DNA from: an uncultured Colwellia sp.
GTDB lineage: Bacteria; Pseudomonadota; Gammaproteobacteria; Enterobacterales; Alteromonadaceae
Length of the DNA stretch: 64,000 bases
Direction of reading: 5' to 3'
Assembly: GCA_913058395.1 (NCBI GenBank)
Contig: CAJXQI010000018.1
Span: 1-64,000 of the forward strand
Shown here piece after piece: positions 1-9,204 of the stretch. How positions within the stretch are numbered: the first letter of the stretch is position 1; the number at the start of each line of letters is the position of its first letter. Position numbers and translations under genes: made by a program. The notes under the pieces are model-generated. The model was given only the letters and a program-made list of their open reading frames with translations. It ran no database searches and had not been told where the DNA came from.

Positions 1-2
1 TA

Positions 3-347
3 GCAATACGTCAGACCGTTTATGATGATGTGGGGCAGGGGGTAAAGTTTTATTTTGAATTAAAAGAAACAAAGAGAGATTTATATGACTTTGATAACAA
101 TAGCGCTTTAATTCGAGTTGGTTATAAACTGTTAGCACAAAATAAATATCAAAGCGCAATCAAAATTTTTAAGCTTGCTGCAACAGAGTTTCCAGATCAT
201 GCCAATGCTTTTGATAGCTTGGCGGAAGCATATTACATTAGTGGAAACCTTAAGGCTGCTTTATTGAATTATCAAGCATCAGTCAAACTTGATCCGCAGA
301 ATAAAAACGGGCGTAAAATGATTGTTAAAATTAACGAATTGTTATGA
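3..347 (+). CDS. C-terminal part of a TPR-containing protein (cut by window start)
   Basis: The frame is open from the first bases of the window, so the true start lies upstream. The GTG at position 30 is only an internal codon. About 114 residues are visible. They contain two tetratricopeptide-like helical pairs, with the typical A-x-x-x-F-P-D-H-A-N-A-F-D-S-L-A-E-A-Y pattern followed by G-N-L-K-A-A-L-L-N-Y and L-D-P-Q-N. Tails of this type often follow a serine hydrolase or esterase domain in Alteromonadales, but that part is outside the window, so the function cannot be stated. A strong terminator follows about 85 bases downstream. Confidence 0.75.
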   Translation, partial: AIRQTVYDDVGQGVKFYFELKETKRDLYDFDNNSALIRVGYKLLAQNKYQSAIKIFKLAATEFPDHANAFDSLAEAYYISGNLKAALLNYQASVKLDPQNKNGRKMIVKINELL

Positions 348-431
348 TTAAATTAAACATGTTGTTCTAAAGAGAACATACCATAAATATGGTGTCTGAA
401 AACCATTAAGTTTTAGCTCTAAATAATTATG

Positions 432-470
432 AAAAGGGTAATAACATGAAAATGTTATTACCCTTTTTTG
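432..470 (+). terminator. Rho-independent terminator after the TPR gene
   Basis: A long stem AAAAGGGTAATAACAT pairs with ATGTTATTACCCTTTT across a short loop and runs into a T-tract. Almost the same stem recurs at 3427-3466, on the other side of the DDAH remnant and the chemoreceptor gene. Confidence 0.85.
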
Positions 471-577
471 TTTCTATTTTCTGCTCCAGAGTATTGCTTT
501 AAGTATCTTCGTATTTAGTCGTGTTCCCAAACATGGAATATAAATAAGCCAGAGCTCTTCTGTTTTGATATTAGGCA

Positions 578-776
578 TTTAACTCTACACTTCAAAACTA
601 TGAATTGGCAGAAATTGAGCCATTCTGTATGGATAAATGGTATTGTGCTTGTACCAAAAGGATTTCCCAAAGCTTTGCATGCAATTCAGCAATTTGGGTA
701 TAAAACACGTGAAGTGGCTATGTCAGAATTTCAAAAACTAGATGGCGGGTTAAGTTGCTTATCGTTGCGTTTCTAA
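578..776 (+). pseudogene. Decayed 3' remnant of a dimethylarginine dimethylaminohydrolase-family gene
   Basis: Two reading frames together give the C-terminus of a DDAH / arginine deiminase-like protein. Positions 578-625 encode N-Y-E-L-A-E-I-E-P-F in one frame. From about 627 a second frame continues W-I-N-G-I-V-L-V-P-K-G-F-P and ends in K-L-D-G-G-L-S-C-L-S-L-R-F before a TAA at 774-776. The last motif is the family's hallmark C-terminus and holds the catalytic cysteine. A frameshift near 626 separates the halves, and a stop lies in frame just upstream of 578. Nothing resembling the N-terminal 200 or so residues is present. An ATG at 600 opens a 58-residue frame over the second half, but it lacks most of the fold. 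I infer a dead gene left by deletion. Confidence 0.8.
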
Positions 777-1146
777 CATGTAAGTAATGTCGCGCCAACC
801 ACATTACGCATATATCCACTTAACACGCACTCTATTTGTAACCCTTTACATTGGTTGACTTATTCACTGTAACTTAAATGTTTTATAGCAACTTCTTCTT
901 TAAATTGGAGATATTGCAGTTACATAGTGTTTTATCTACTTAGATTTAGCTGAAAATACAATTAATTACACTTCGTATGCTCTTACTTAGATACAATACA
1001 CTTTGCTAAAGGTGAGTAACTTTATGATTTTTATTAGAAAATAAAAATCATATTTGATTTCACATGGCGTAAATGAGTTTATATAGCTATGGTTAGTTAT
1101 CTACTTGATTTTAATGTGCTAATAAGAAATATAGTTGGGGCTGTGG
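777..1146. other. A/T-rich gap upstream of the chemoreceptor
   Basis: No credible gene is seen on either strand in this 370-base stretch. It presumably carries the promoter of the methyl-accepting protein that follows, but I could not settle on one set of promoter elements. Confidence 0.5.
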
Positions 1147-3282
1147 ATGTTATTACAAAAGAAAAGCTTATCTTTGAAACTACTGCTAGTTGTTGGAGGC
1201 CTATTGATATTGATGTCTTTAAGCTTCATTTTAGTGAGTTCAATATTTTTAAATGATGCTGAAACTGACATCGTTGCAGAAGTGAGTAGCGAGGTTAGAG
1301 CCCAAATTGAACAAACGGTGGCAGCTAAATCAAGCGCAATAGCTTTTGATATCGCCAATATTTTTAATGAAAATTATGTTTACTCTTATAAATTAGCTAA
1401 TCAGATTTCCGCTAGTATTGAAGGAAAACTGCCTGAACCTTATAGCCGTGGGCAAGTTGAAGCTATGGTTAGAAATACGTTGTCGTACAGCAATATTTCT
1501 TCTATGTATGCACAGTTTGATGCAAATAAGTTTGATGAAAATGATGCTGCTTTTACCACGGGGTATACTCATTCGGTTGCCGGTGCTGGTAGTTTTGAGG
1601 TTTATTTTGTACGTGAGCAAGATAATAAAATATCGCAACAGCTAATTGACAATTCATTAGAAAAATATGATGAAACTTTAGATGAATTTGGTAACCGAGC
1701 AGCGCAGTGGTATTTATGTTCTAAAGAGAGTTTAAAGCCTTGTATTAGTAACCCTTATAAATATGAAATTAGACCGGGTTATACAGAGTTGATGACCAGT
1801 TTAGTTGTGCCTGTTGTTGCAAATGGAGAATTTAAAGGTGTTGTTGGCTCAGATCTTAATTTACCTATGTTACAAGAGAAGGCACAGCAATTAAAATCCT
1901 CTCTTTATGGCGGTAAGGCAAGTGTGCTAATTGTTAGTCAGGATGGCTTTTTGGCTGCGGCAACTGAGCATGAAAAAACTTTAGCACGTCCAATAAAAGA
2001 AGCCCTTAAAAATAGTGCCGAGTTACTCAATATTTCAGGGCAAAACAAATCAATTATAATTGATAACTTGTTGTACTTTGTTCGTCCTATCAAAATAAAT
2101 GTTTCCGGTGATGAGTGGCACCTTATTGTTGGAATCGATATAAATACAGCAATGTTGCCTGTTAGTGAAATTTCAAATGGGATTTCTGAAATCATTAGTC
2201 AAATTATAACGAGTTTCTTGGTTCTAGCACTTGTATCTACTATTTTGGCACTGATATTAGTTAACATATTTACTCGTAGTATCATTAAGCCAGTAAAAGC
2301 AGTAGCAGATAAAATGGCAGAGCTTGCAGGCCAAGGTGGAGATTTAACCCAAGAGCTTCAAGTACATTCACATGCTGAACTTATTAGCCTTAGTATTGCG
2401 TTTAATCAATTTAGAGAAAAAGTAAGAGAGTTATTAGAGCAAGCGAAAAAATCAGGTTTGGCTGTACTTGAACAAAGTGAAGAAAGTAAAAGTAATGCTG
2501 AACAAACACATGCTCAAATATCTTTGCAAGAAATGGAAGTTAATAGCATTGTTACGGCAATTACTGAAATGTCAGCAACAGCATCAGAGGTGGCGAATAC
2601 TGCGTCTAATGCCGCAACTAATGCTGATGCTGCAAGTAGCTCTATTAAAGGCACAGAGTCCGATGTTTCCTTAGTAACGAATGAAATTACCAGTTTATCT
2701 AATGAAATGGCTACGGCAACTGACGCCGTTAAAGCAGTGTCAATTCGAAGTGAAGATATAAGAAAAATTCTAGATGTTATAAGTGCCATTGCAGACCAAA
2801 CAAATTTACTGGCGCTTAACGCCGCTATTGAAGCGGCAAGAGCTGGTGATCATGGCAGAGGTTTTAGTGTTGTAGCAGATGAAGTAAGAGCTTTAGCATC
2901 AAAAACTGCTGACTCTGTTGATGAAATATCGCAAGTTATTTCCTCTTTACAAGCCGAAGTTACCACCACGGTAAACCTTATAGAGCAAGGAACTGAAAAA
3001 GCCCAAACCGCGGCAGATAAGTCAAATGCTGCTTTTATAAAAATGAAAGAAACGGTAAGTCAAATTAGCGAAGTTACGCAGCACATTATCCAAATTGCAG
3101 CCGCAGCAGAAGAGCAAAGCCAGGTTTCAGAAGAGTTAAATAAAAACATGGTTGTTGTAGGTGATGCGACTAAAGAAGTACTCGTTTTATCAGAAGCTTC
3201 AGAGCAAAGTGCTATGATCATTAACGCTGATATTATTGAGTTGGAAAAAGTACTAAGTAAGCTTAAAACAAGTAGAAGTTGA
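1147..3282 (+). CDS. Methyl-accepting chemotaxis protein (transmembrane chemoreceptor)
   Basis: A chemoreceptor that senses a periplasmic ligand and controls the CheA kinase. The protein is 711 residues from ATG 1147, which follows a G-rich stretch; a TTG at 1135 would add four residues and is less likely. A first membrane segment lies near residues 8-28 and a periplasmic Cache-like sensor fills the space up to a second membrane segment near 353-375. HAMP follows (about 376-428) and then the long coiled-coil signalling domain. The conserved hairpin tip around residues 548-590 reads [21 protein letters not shown], with a slightly unusual D-H-G-R-G-F-S after it. No CheW-docking or CheR pentapeptide tail is visible at the C-terminus. 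The ligand is unknown. It is monocistronic, between a DDAH remnant and a terminator. Confidence 0.93.
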   Translation: MLLQKKSLSLKLLLVVGGLLILMSLSFILVSSIFLNDAETDIVAEVSSEVRAQIEQTVAAKSSAIAFDIANIFNENYVYSYKLANQISASIEGKLPEPYSRGQVEAMVRNTLSYSNISSMYAQFDANKFDENDAAFTTGYTHSVAGAGSFEVYFVREQDNKISQQLIDNSLEKYDETLDEFGNRAAQWYLCSKESLKPCISNPYKYEIRPGYTELMTSLVVPVVANGEFKGVVGSDLNLPMLQEKAQQLKSSLYGGKASVLIVSQDGFLAAATEHEKTLARPIKEALKNSAELLNISGQNKSIIIDNLLYFVRPIKINVSGDEWHLIVGIDINTAMLPVSEISNGISEIISQIITSFLVLALVSTILALILVNIFTRSIIKPVKAVADKMAELAGQGGDLTQELQVHSHAELISLSIAFNQFREKVRELLEQAKKSGLAVLEQSEESKSNAEQTHAQISLQEMEVNSIVTAITEMSATASEVANTASNAATNADAASSSIKGTESDVSLVTNEITSLSNEMATATDAVKAVSIRSEDIRKILDVISAIADQTNLLALNAAIEAARAGDHGRGFSVVADEVRALASKTADSVDEISQVISSLQAEVTTTVNLIEQGTEKAQTAADKSNAAFIKMKETVSQISEVTQHIIQIAAAAEEQSQVSEELNKNMVVVGDATKEVLVLSEASEQSAMIINADIIELEKVLSKLKTSRS

Positions 3283-3583
3283 TTTGATATATACAAGAGC
3301 CAAATTATTGCGCTGAAATTCACTCGGTAACTACTTTGATGAAAGTGAAAAGTGACTGTTTTTAAACTAAAGCGATGGTTAATATGTATTTTAAAAGCGA
3401 CTAGCTATTATTCCGAATCACATAGTAAAAAGGGTAATAACATAAATATGTTATTACCCTTTTTTATTCAGTTAATAATAGTCAGCTAATGCTGACTCAT
3501 TAATAATTCACTTGGGTTTGTTAGCTGTAGAGTAGCCCATTTGCCAAACGGTAGAGCTACTTTTAAATGAGTAACATGCTTAA
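3283..3583. other. Convergent intergenic region
   Basis: This 300-base gap separates the chemoreceptor and trhP, which are transcribed toward each other. Apart from the hairpin at 3427-3466 I see no gene or repeat in it. Confidence 0.6.
3427..3466. terminator. Bidirectional terminator between the chemoreceptor and trhP
   Basis: AAAAAGGGTAATAACAT pairs with ATGTTATTACCCTTTTTT. There is an A-run on the left and a T-run on the right, so it can end transcription from both convergent genes. The stem is nearly identical to the one at 432-470. Confidence 0.85.
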
Positions 3584-4945
3584 CTATTTATCTTGATTCT
3601 GTGCAAAAGGGTGACGTGTTGTGCCACCTTCAGTAAGGTAACGCATGATAATTCCAAATGATAAATCAACATCAGTATCTATCTCAATTGCAACTTTATG
3701 ACCAGAGCCTTTAGCATCATCGACTGGTTCACCTTTTAAGTTTTGCATTTTTGTTAGCGTAAAACTTTTATTGCCAGCAGGTGTCATTAATTCTAATTCA
3801 TCACCAATGAGAAATTTATTTTTAACATCAATTTCAATTAAGCCCGTTTCTTCACTGCGCCCTATGACCTCACCAACAAATTGTTGAGTATCGCTTTTTG
3901 AATAACCGTAGTCATAGTTTTGCGTATCCCCATGACGGTGGCGTTGTAAGAACCCTTCAGTGTAGCCACGATGTGCTAAATGCTCTAAATCAGTATTTAG
4001 TCTGTCGTTGAATGGCTTGTCGTTAACGGCATCTAACATAGCTTGATTATATATTTGGGCAGTACGAGCACAATAGTAGAAAGACTTTGTGCGTCCTTCT
4101 ATTTTTAATGAGTGCACACCCATTTTCACTAAACGTTCTACGTGTTCAACGGCGCGTAAATCTTTAGAATTCATAATATACGTGCCGTGTTCATCTTCGA
4201 AGGCAGGCATATATTGACCTGGACGACCTTGTTCTTGAAGCAAAACAACATCTTCAAAAGGTTTTTGTTCAGGTACGTAAATTTCAGCAGGTTGCGTGGC
4301 GATAATATCGCCTGTTTCAGTTTCTTTAGCAGGGTGGCTGTCGTATTTCCAACGGCAAGAGTTAGTGCACGTACCTTGGTTTGGATCTCGCTTATTAATA
4401 TAGCCAGACAGTAAACAACGCCCTGAGTAGGCCATACACAATGCGCCGTGAACGAAAACTTCTAATTCCATTTCCGGGCATTGAAAGCGAATTTCTTCAA
4501 TTTCATCTAACGATAATTCGCGTGAAAGAATAACGCGCTCGACACCTTGCTGATACCAAAATTTAACTGTTGACCAATTAACCGCATTGGCTTGTACCGA
4601 AAGGTGAATTGGCATGTCAGGGAAGTTTTCACGTACCATCATGATTAAACCAGGGTCTGACATGATCAATGCATCAGGTCCCATTTCAATAACCGGTTTT
4701 ATATCACGAAGAAAGGTTTGTAACTTACTATTATGCGGTGCGATATTATTTACTAGGTAAAACTTTTTTCCTAGTGCATGTGCTTCATCGATACCAATTT
4801 TTATGTTTTCTAAACTGAATTCATTATTTCGAACTCTCAATGAATATCGTGGTTGGCCTGCATATACGGCGTCAGCACCATAAGCAAAGGCATAGCGCAT
4901 ATTTTTTAAACTTCCCGCAGGGGATAACAATTCAGGCTTTAACAT
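3584..4945 (-). CDS. trhP: Peptidase U32-family tRNA hydroxylation protein TrhP (YegQ)
   Basis: A homologue of E. coli TrhP/YegQ, with the same 453-residue length. The E. coli protein takes part in the prephenate-dependent route to 5-hydroxyuridine at tRNA position 34. The N-terminus P-E-L-L-S-P-A-G-S and the signature F-V-H-G-A-L-C-M-A-Y-S-G-R-C near the middle are typical of the U32 family. The following C-T-N-S-C-R-W supplies further cysteines of the likely metal or Fe-S cluster site. The family was once annotated as collagenase-like protease, which is misleading here. The gene stands alone, divergent from an HDOD gene. Confidence 0.9.
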   Translation of the reverse strand: MLKPELLSPAGSLKNMRYAFAYGADAVYAGQPRYSLRVRNNEFSLENIKIGIDEAHALGKKFYLVNNIAPHNSKLQTFLRDIKPVIEMGPDALIMSDPGLIMMVRENFPDMPIHLSVQANAVNWSTVKFWYQQGVERVILSRELSLDEIEEIRFQCPEMELEVFVHGALCMAYSGRCLLSGYINKRDPNQGTCTNSCRWKYDSHPAKETETGDIIATQPAEIYVPEQKPFEDVVLLQEQGRPGQYMPAFEDEHGTYIMNSKDLRAVEHVERLVKMGVHSLKIEGRTKSFYYCARTAQIYNQAMLDAVNDKPFNDRLNTDLEHLAHRGYTEGFLQRHRHGDTQNYDYGYSKSDTQQFVGEVIGRSEETGLIEIDVKNKFLIGDELELMTPAGNKSFTLTKMQNLKGEPVDDAKGSGHKVAIEIDTDVDLSFGIIMRYLTEGGTTRHPFAQNQDK

Positions 4946-5175
4946 AATAAGAGTTCAACTTAATAAAATCGGTCGCGTATTATAATTTAGTTGAGCCAGT
5001 GTAACTTGATCTTGATCAAGCAGAGGTGAAGTGATGTTCCTTCTTTAATCCATTTATTTCTCAGCCTCAAGCTACGGGCTAATAATATTATGAAAAAAAC
5101 TCATTTGATAGCTGTAATTTAAATTGATTGTGCTAAATTTATTCATGGGACAACACTAATAATAAAGGATGATTT

Positions 5176-6018
5176 ATGAGCGCTGAGAATGCACTTTACA
5201 CAATACTTGTCGAAAAAATTAAGCAAGATACTTTAGTATTACCGACCTTACCAGAAATAGCGTTAAAGGTAAGAAAAGCAGCTGATGATCCAGAAATTAA
5301 CCTTGGTATGATGAGTGATATTATTGCTCAAGATCCAGCATTGTCACTAGGGATGCTAAAAGTAGCAAATAGCGTTGTTTTTGGTCGGACAATAAAAGTG
5401 GAAACAGTATCTCAAGCAGTTACTCGTATTGGCTTAACGCAGATAAAGAGCATAGCGACTGCGATGGCAATTGAGCAAATGTTTGCATCTAAAAATGTTA
5501 CTGTTTCAGAATACATGCAAAAATCTTGGAATAAAACGGTTGATATTGCCGCTGTTGCTATTTCGCTAATGACTATATATTTAAAAAGGAATAAACATAC
5601 ACAATTCACGCTTGATACCATTACATTAGCGGCATTAATTCATAATATAGGTGTATTACCTATTTTGACTGAAGCAGAAAGCCACCCCGAAGTTTTTGCT
5701 AATCCAGCATTTATTCAGCAAGCAATTATTAAGTTTGCCAATGAAATTGGTGCTGAAGTGACTAAAGCTTGGGATTTTCCTGAAGAATTTACAGAAATCA
5801 TAATGGCGTGGAATGACTTGTCAGTTTTGCCAAAAGAAGTACATTATCTTGATTTTGTTCGTGCAGGCGCTGTGTATCATGAAATATTTAAAAGTGACTC
5901 TACTCGAGATATATTACTAAAAAGCTATGTAACTAAAGGAATTCTCCCTGATGTAGATTATATGGCGTCTGAAGAATTTGAAAGCCTATTAACTGAAGCT
6001 AGAGCAATGTTTAGCTAA
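5176..6018 (+). CDS. HDOD domain signalling protein
   Basis: A 280-residue cytoplasmic protein made almost entirely of one HDOD domain, an HD-like fold without the catalytic metal pair that is used in bacterial signalling. The L-P-T-L-P-E-I-A-L-K-V-R opening, the I-I-A-Q-D-P-A-L-S segment and the V-S-Q-A-V-T-R-I-G motif are characteristic. No receiver, GGDEF or EAL domain is attached. The ATG at 5176 has a good ribosome-binding site (AAAGGATG). It is monocistronic, and the bidirectional hairpin at 6043-6068 ends it. A role in chemotaxis, biofilm or stress signalling is plausible from the family but cannot be specified. Confidence 0.88.
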   Translation: MSAENALYTILVEKIKQDTLVLPTLPEIALKVRKAADDPEINLGMMSDIIAQDPALSLGMLKVANSVVFGRTIKVETVSQAVTRIGLTQIKSIATAMAIEQMFASKNVTVSEYMQKSWNKTVDIAAVAISLMTIYLKRNKHTQFTLDTITLAALIHNIGVLPILTEAESHPEVFANPAFIQQAIIKFANEIGAEVTKAWDFPEEFTEIIMAWNDLSVLPKEVHYLDFVRAGAVYHEIFKSDSTRDILLKSYVTKGILPDVDYMASEEFESLLTEARAMFS

Positions 6019-6042
6019 TATCAGAATTGAGTTTTCTAAATA

Positions 6043-6068
6043 GAAAAAGGCGCTAAGGCGCCTTTTTT
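6043..6068. terminator. Bidirectional terminator between the HDOD gene and rdgC
   Basis: AAAAAGGCGC and GCGCCTTTTT form a GC-rich stem over a TAAG loop, with A- and T-runs on both sides. It fits the convergent gene arrangement. Confidence 0.88.
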
Positions 6069-6086
6069 AGTTTTTATTAGGTGATA

Positions 6087-7007
6087 TTATTCTTCTAAAT
6101 AATCAACAGCTTTTAGTGAGAATTCAGCCAATAAATGATCAATGAAGCGGTTAAGCTCACCGGCCATCAAGGCGAAGTCTGCATCGAGTTTAGCAACAAT
6201 ATCATCGCTATCAATATCATCGTTTTGCTCTTGAATAACATCATAAAACTTCAAACGTTTAACGGCTAAATCATCACAAAGAATAAATGATAACGACTCA
6301 TCCCATTCAAGTGCAACCTTAACTACATACTTGTCAGCATCAAGGTGAGCTTTGATTTCTTCACTAGTAAGATCTTGGTTTTTAACACGAACAACGGCGC
6401 CATCGTCACCCAAGGCATTAAATTCAGCTTCCATACCAAGTTGGAAGTTAGCACCTAAATTGCTTTCGATTAACCAATCGGTCATGACTTCATCTGGTGC
6501 TTTTTCAGGTGAAGGTGTAGTCACTGGCAAGGTACCTAGTGATTTACGTAGTAAGGCTAAAAAGTCTTCAGCTTTACCGCGGCTACTAGTATTAATAACA
6601 ATAATGTTATGGTTAGCATTTATATAAGCTTGCGTGTCGCTATAACGAGAAAATGCTCGTGGCAACAACTCAAAAATAATATCTTCTTTAAATTGTTCTT
6701 TTTCTTTTTTAGTCGCGCCGCGTGATTGTTCTGCTTCTAATTGCGCAATTTTTTGCTCAAGCATATCTTTGATTACTGGCGCAGGAAGTATTTTCTCTTC
6801 TTTGCGTGCACATAATAAAAAGTTGCCGTTAACACCATGAACAACTGTATCGCCATGCTTCCCTAATGCGTTAACCCAACCAAAGTGTGATTGCTCGGTA
6901 GAGGCACAAGGGGTAAATAAATGCTCAGATAATTGTTTTTCTAAATCAGCTTCTGAAACTTCAAACGGGCGAGTAAAGGCAAAAAAGTAAAGGTTTTTAA
7001 ACCACAT
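6087..7007 (-). CDS. rdgC: Recombination-associated protein RdgC
   Basis: Ring-shaped DNA-binding protein that in E. coli restrains RecA-dependent recombination. The start M-W-F-K-N-L-Y-F-F-A-F-T-R-P-F matches the canonical RdgC N-terminus, so I place the start at 7007. That ATG has an AGGA about eight bases upstream, and it gives 306 residues against about 303 in E. coli. An in-frame start at 7031 would add eight atypical residues. The F-S-R-Y-S-D-T-Q-A region and the long acidic C-terminal half are as expected. It is transcribed alone. Confidence 0.95.
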   Translation of the reverse strand: MWFKNLYFFAFTRPFEVSEADLEKQLSEHLFTPCASTEQSHFGWVNALGKHGDTVVHGVNGNFLLCARKEEKILPAPVIKDMLEQKIAQLEAEQSRGATKKEKEQFKEDIIFELLPRAFSRYSDTQAYINANHNIIVINTSSRGKAEDFLALLRKSLGTLPVTTPSPEKAPDEVMTDWLIESNLGANFQLGMEAEFNALGDDGAVVRVKNQDLTSEEIKAHLDADKYVVKVALEWDESLSFILCDDLAVKRLKFYDVIQEQNDDIDSDDIVAKLDADFALMAGELNRFIDHLLAEFSLKAVDYLEE

Positions 7008-7130
7008 TAAGATAATCCTAGGCCCTAACACTGTGGGCTAATAATTGAAAAACGAGCGTTATGTTACCGTAATTATTCACCTTGCGCACGCCAATATTTA
7101 TGCTCGTTGGCAATAGTAATGCAGCTGCTG

Positions 7131-8885
7131 TTATTGCATGCTACTAAATTCAATATCGTACCGTAGGCCTTTATCAGGGCGAGAGCTTGCTTGAATTTTA
7201 CCATTTAAGGTGTCTTGCACTAAGTCGTGTACAATATGAGCACCTAAGCCTGTGCCACCTTGGCTTGCGGTAGTGGTATAAAATGCATCAAATAAATGAC
7301 TAAGTTGTTCTTCAGTTAAGCCATGACCATTATCTTGATAAGTGATATGCACTTGATCATCACCGGATAGTCTAACAGCTATGGTGATTACGCCGCGGTT
7401 AATATCTCTAAAGCCATGAATTATTGAATTAATAATTAGATTAGTAAATATTTGTGAAAGCGCGCCCGCATGACAGTAAACTTCTGAGTTTTCAGGGCAA
7501 TCAACTTTAATACTATGGTTGGTCTTCTTTAATTTAGGGTGTAATGAATGAATGATTTCATCAAGGTACTTACCAATATTTACTAAACGAATTTTATCAC
7601 TAATTTGGTCAACAGCAACTTGTTTGTAGCTTGTAACAAGTTCTGAAGCTCTACCCAAGTTGTTGAGAAGTAAGTTAATTCCTTGTTCAGAGTTTTGCGT
7701 AAAGTCATTGAGTACGCGTTTGCTTAGTTTGTTGCTATCAATATCAGTTTTGAGTGCGATAAGTAAATCAGATAAATAGCTGGTTGAGGTGATACTAACA
7801 CCAATAGGCGTATTAATTTCATGAGTTACCTCTGCTGACATATTACCAAGTATGGCCATTTTTTCGGCGTCAAGTAGTCTTTCCTGTGCTTTATTTAATT
7901 CTAATATTGAGCTTTTCAAATCGTGGTTTGTTTCGATAAGGGTTTTTTCAGTAATGCTTCTGCGGTTATTTTCTGCTTGTAATTTACTTTGCTGTTCCAG
8001 CAGTTCGCGTTGTTGCATTTCCATTTTTAACATAGTGGTACTTAGCGATGAGGTTTTTCTTGCTACTTCTTGTTCAAGCATTAAGTTTTGTTCATCGAGC
8101 TGGCTGTTTGTGGAAATAATTTTACTTTGCGCCTGTGCCAGCTGTTCCTTATATAGCACTAATTCATCGATCAAATTATTGTAGGCGTCTTGCAATATAT
8201 TTAACTCATTTTTTTCATAATTAATAACATGTAATTTCGATGCTTCTGGGTCGTCAATATCAAATTGATTAATTTGCTCAGTTAATTCATTAAGCGGATT
8301 TGTAAGTAATTGCGAAAAGGCAATTGAAAACAAGAAAACTAGCGCGGCTGTTTTCACCATGGCGTTACCTATTAGAAAGTAAATACCGACCTGTATTCGA
8401 TTAAAAATAACTTCGTTACTTGATAATAAGGTGACTGAGCCTACTTTTGTGGTACGTCCTGAAAACTCAAAAATTAATGGGAATGAATGACCAAACAAGC
8501 CATTACTTGTGGAGGTTACGTTAAAATACTCATTTTCGGTTGAATCATCATTCAATGATTCAATATTTAGGGTTTCTTCATCAGGTATTAAGCCCAATTG
8601 TGTGATTACTTGGTTATTCTCATCGGTAATTGTAATGCCTTTTATCATTGGAATAGCAACTAAGCCATCGGCAATATCAATAGCTTGTTGTGTATTTAGC
8701 TCCCAAACTGCACGCGTTAAGCTGCCACTAAAGGTTTTTTCGAGAGTTAATAGTTCGCTGGTAATGTGACTTTTAGTATTAATGTACTCAGCGCCTATTT
8801 GCACGCAAGTAACGAGAAAGGTCAAAACAAAATAAAATGATAATACTCGTGCGAGTAGTTTTCGTGACAGACTAGTAGTTTTCAT
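7131..8885 (-). CDS. Orphan membrane sensor histidine kinase
   Basis: A 584-residue kinase with an N-terminal membrane helix (about 12-30), a periplasmic sensor of about 135 residues and a second membrane helix (about 167-193). A HAMP-like segment and a long Gln/Glu-rich coiled coil (about 240-335) precede the catalytic core. The H-box reads A-E-V-T-H-E-I-N-T-P, with His355 as the phospho-acceptor. The ATPase has an N-box (N-L-I-I-N-S-I-I-H), a G1 box (D-N-G-H-G-L), an F-box (D-A-F-Y-T-T) and a G2 box (G-T-G-L-G-A-H-I-V). No response regulator gene is adjacent, so its partner is unknown. It is divergent from the porin gene and shares the intergenic region with it. Confidence 0.93.
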   Translation of the reverse strand: MKTTSLSRKLLARVLSFYFVLTFLVTCVQIGAEYINTKSHITSELLTLEKTFSGSLTRAVWELNTQQAIDIADGLVAIPMIKGITITDENNQVITQLGLIPDEETLNIESLNDDSTENEYFNVTSTSNGLFGHSFPLIFEFSGRTTKVGSVTLLSSNEVIFNRIQVGIYFLIGNAMVKTAALVFLFSIAFSQLLTNPLNELTEQINQFDIDDPEASKLHVINYEKNELNILQDAYNNLIDELVLYKEQLAQAQSKIISTNSQLDEQNLMLEQEVARKTSSLSTTMLKMEMQQRELLEQQSKLQAENNRRSITEKTLIETNHDLKSSILELNKAQERLLDAEKMAILGNMSAEVTHEINTPIGVSITSTSYLSDLLIALKTDIDSNKLSKRVLNDFTQNSEQGINLLLNNLGRASELVTSYKQVAVDQISDKIRLVNIGKYLDEIIHSLHPKLKKTNHSIKVDCPENSEVYCHAGALSQIFTNLIINSIIHGFRDINRGVITIAVRLSGDDQVHITYQDNGHGLTEEQLSHLFDAFYTTTASQGGTGLGAHIVHDLVQDTLNGKIQASSRPDKGLRYDIEFSSMQ

Positions 8886-9204
8886 AAATATTTCTTTTAT
8901 TTCGTATTTTTAATATTAGTTTTTTATGGCTGATCAAACAAAAAATTTCAACATTATTAACATTCAGTCTTAACAACTATTTAATGTTTGATGAATGTGC
9001 GATGACTTTTAAGTGTTATGTCACATTCTATCTAAATAATGTAATTAATTTGTCACAGAGTCACTATAAAAATAGCAATAAAGTTTCGTAATCCTATCAT
9101 TTTTATTTAAAATAATGCGCCTTATGTCACAAAATTGTCATAATGGTTTGGCAGAATAGCCGCAATTACTTTCTAGACCTACTTAATCTTTTAAAGGTAT
9201 CAAC
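8886..9204. other. Divergent promoter region between the histidine kinase and porin
   Basis: This A/T-rich stretch must hold promoters for both divergent genes. TGTCAC appears three times on the + strand (about 9019, 9051 and 9125). The last copy is followed 11 bases later by TGTCAT, forming the Pho-box-like element listed separately. No gene is seen. Confidence 0.6.
9125..9141 (+). promoter_or_regulatory. Pho-box-like direct repeat upstream of the porin
   Basis: TGTCAC, five A/T bases, then TGTCAT: two hexamers in direct repeat with 11-base periodicity. This is the layout of PhoB sites, whose consensus is built from two CTGTCAT-like units 11 bases apart. A weak -10-like CAGAAT lies 10 bases further on. 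I infer phosphate-starvation control of the porin. Confidence 0.45.

Noticed and set aside
600-776. 58-codon frame as a real small gene
   Set aside because: Its sequence is just the C-terminal tail of the DDAH family, and the preceding family sequence continues in a different frame, so a pseudogene is the better reading.
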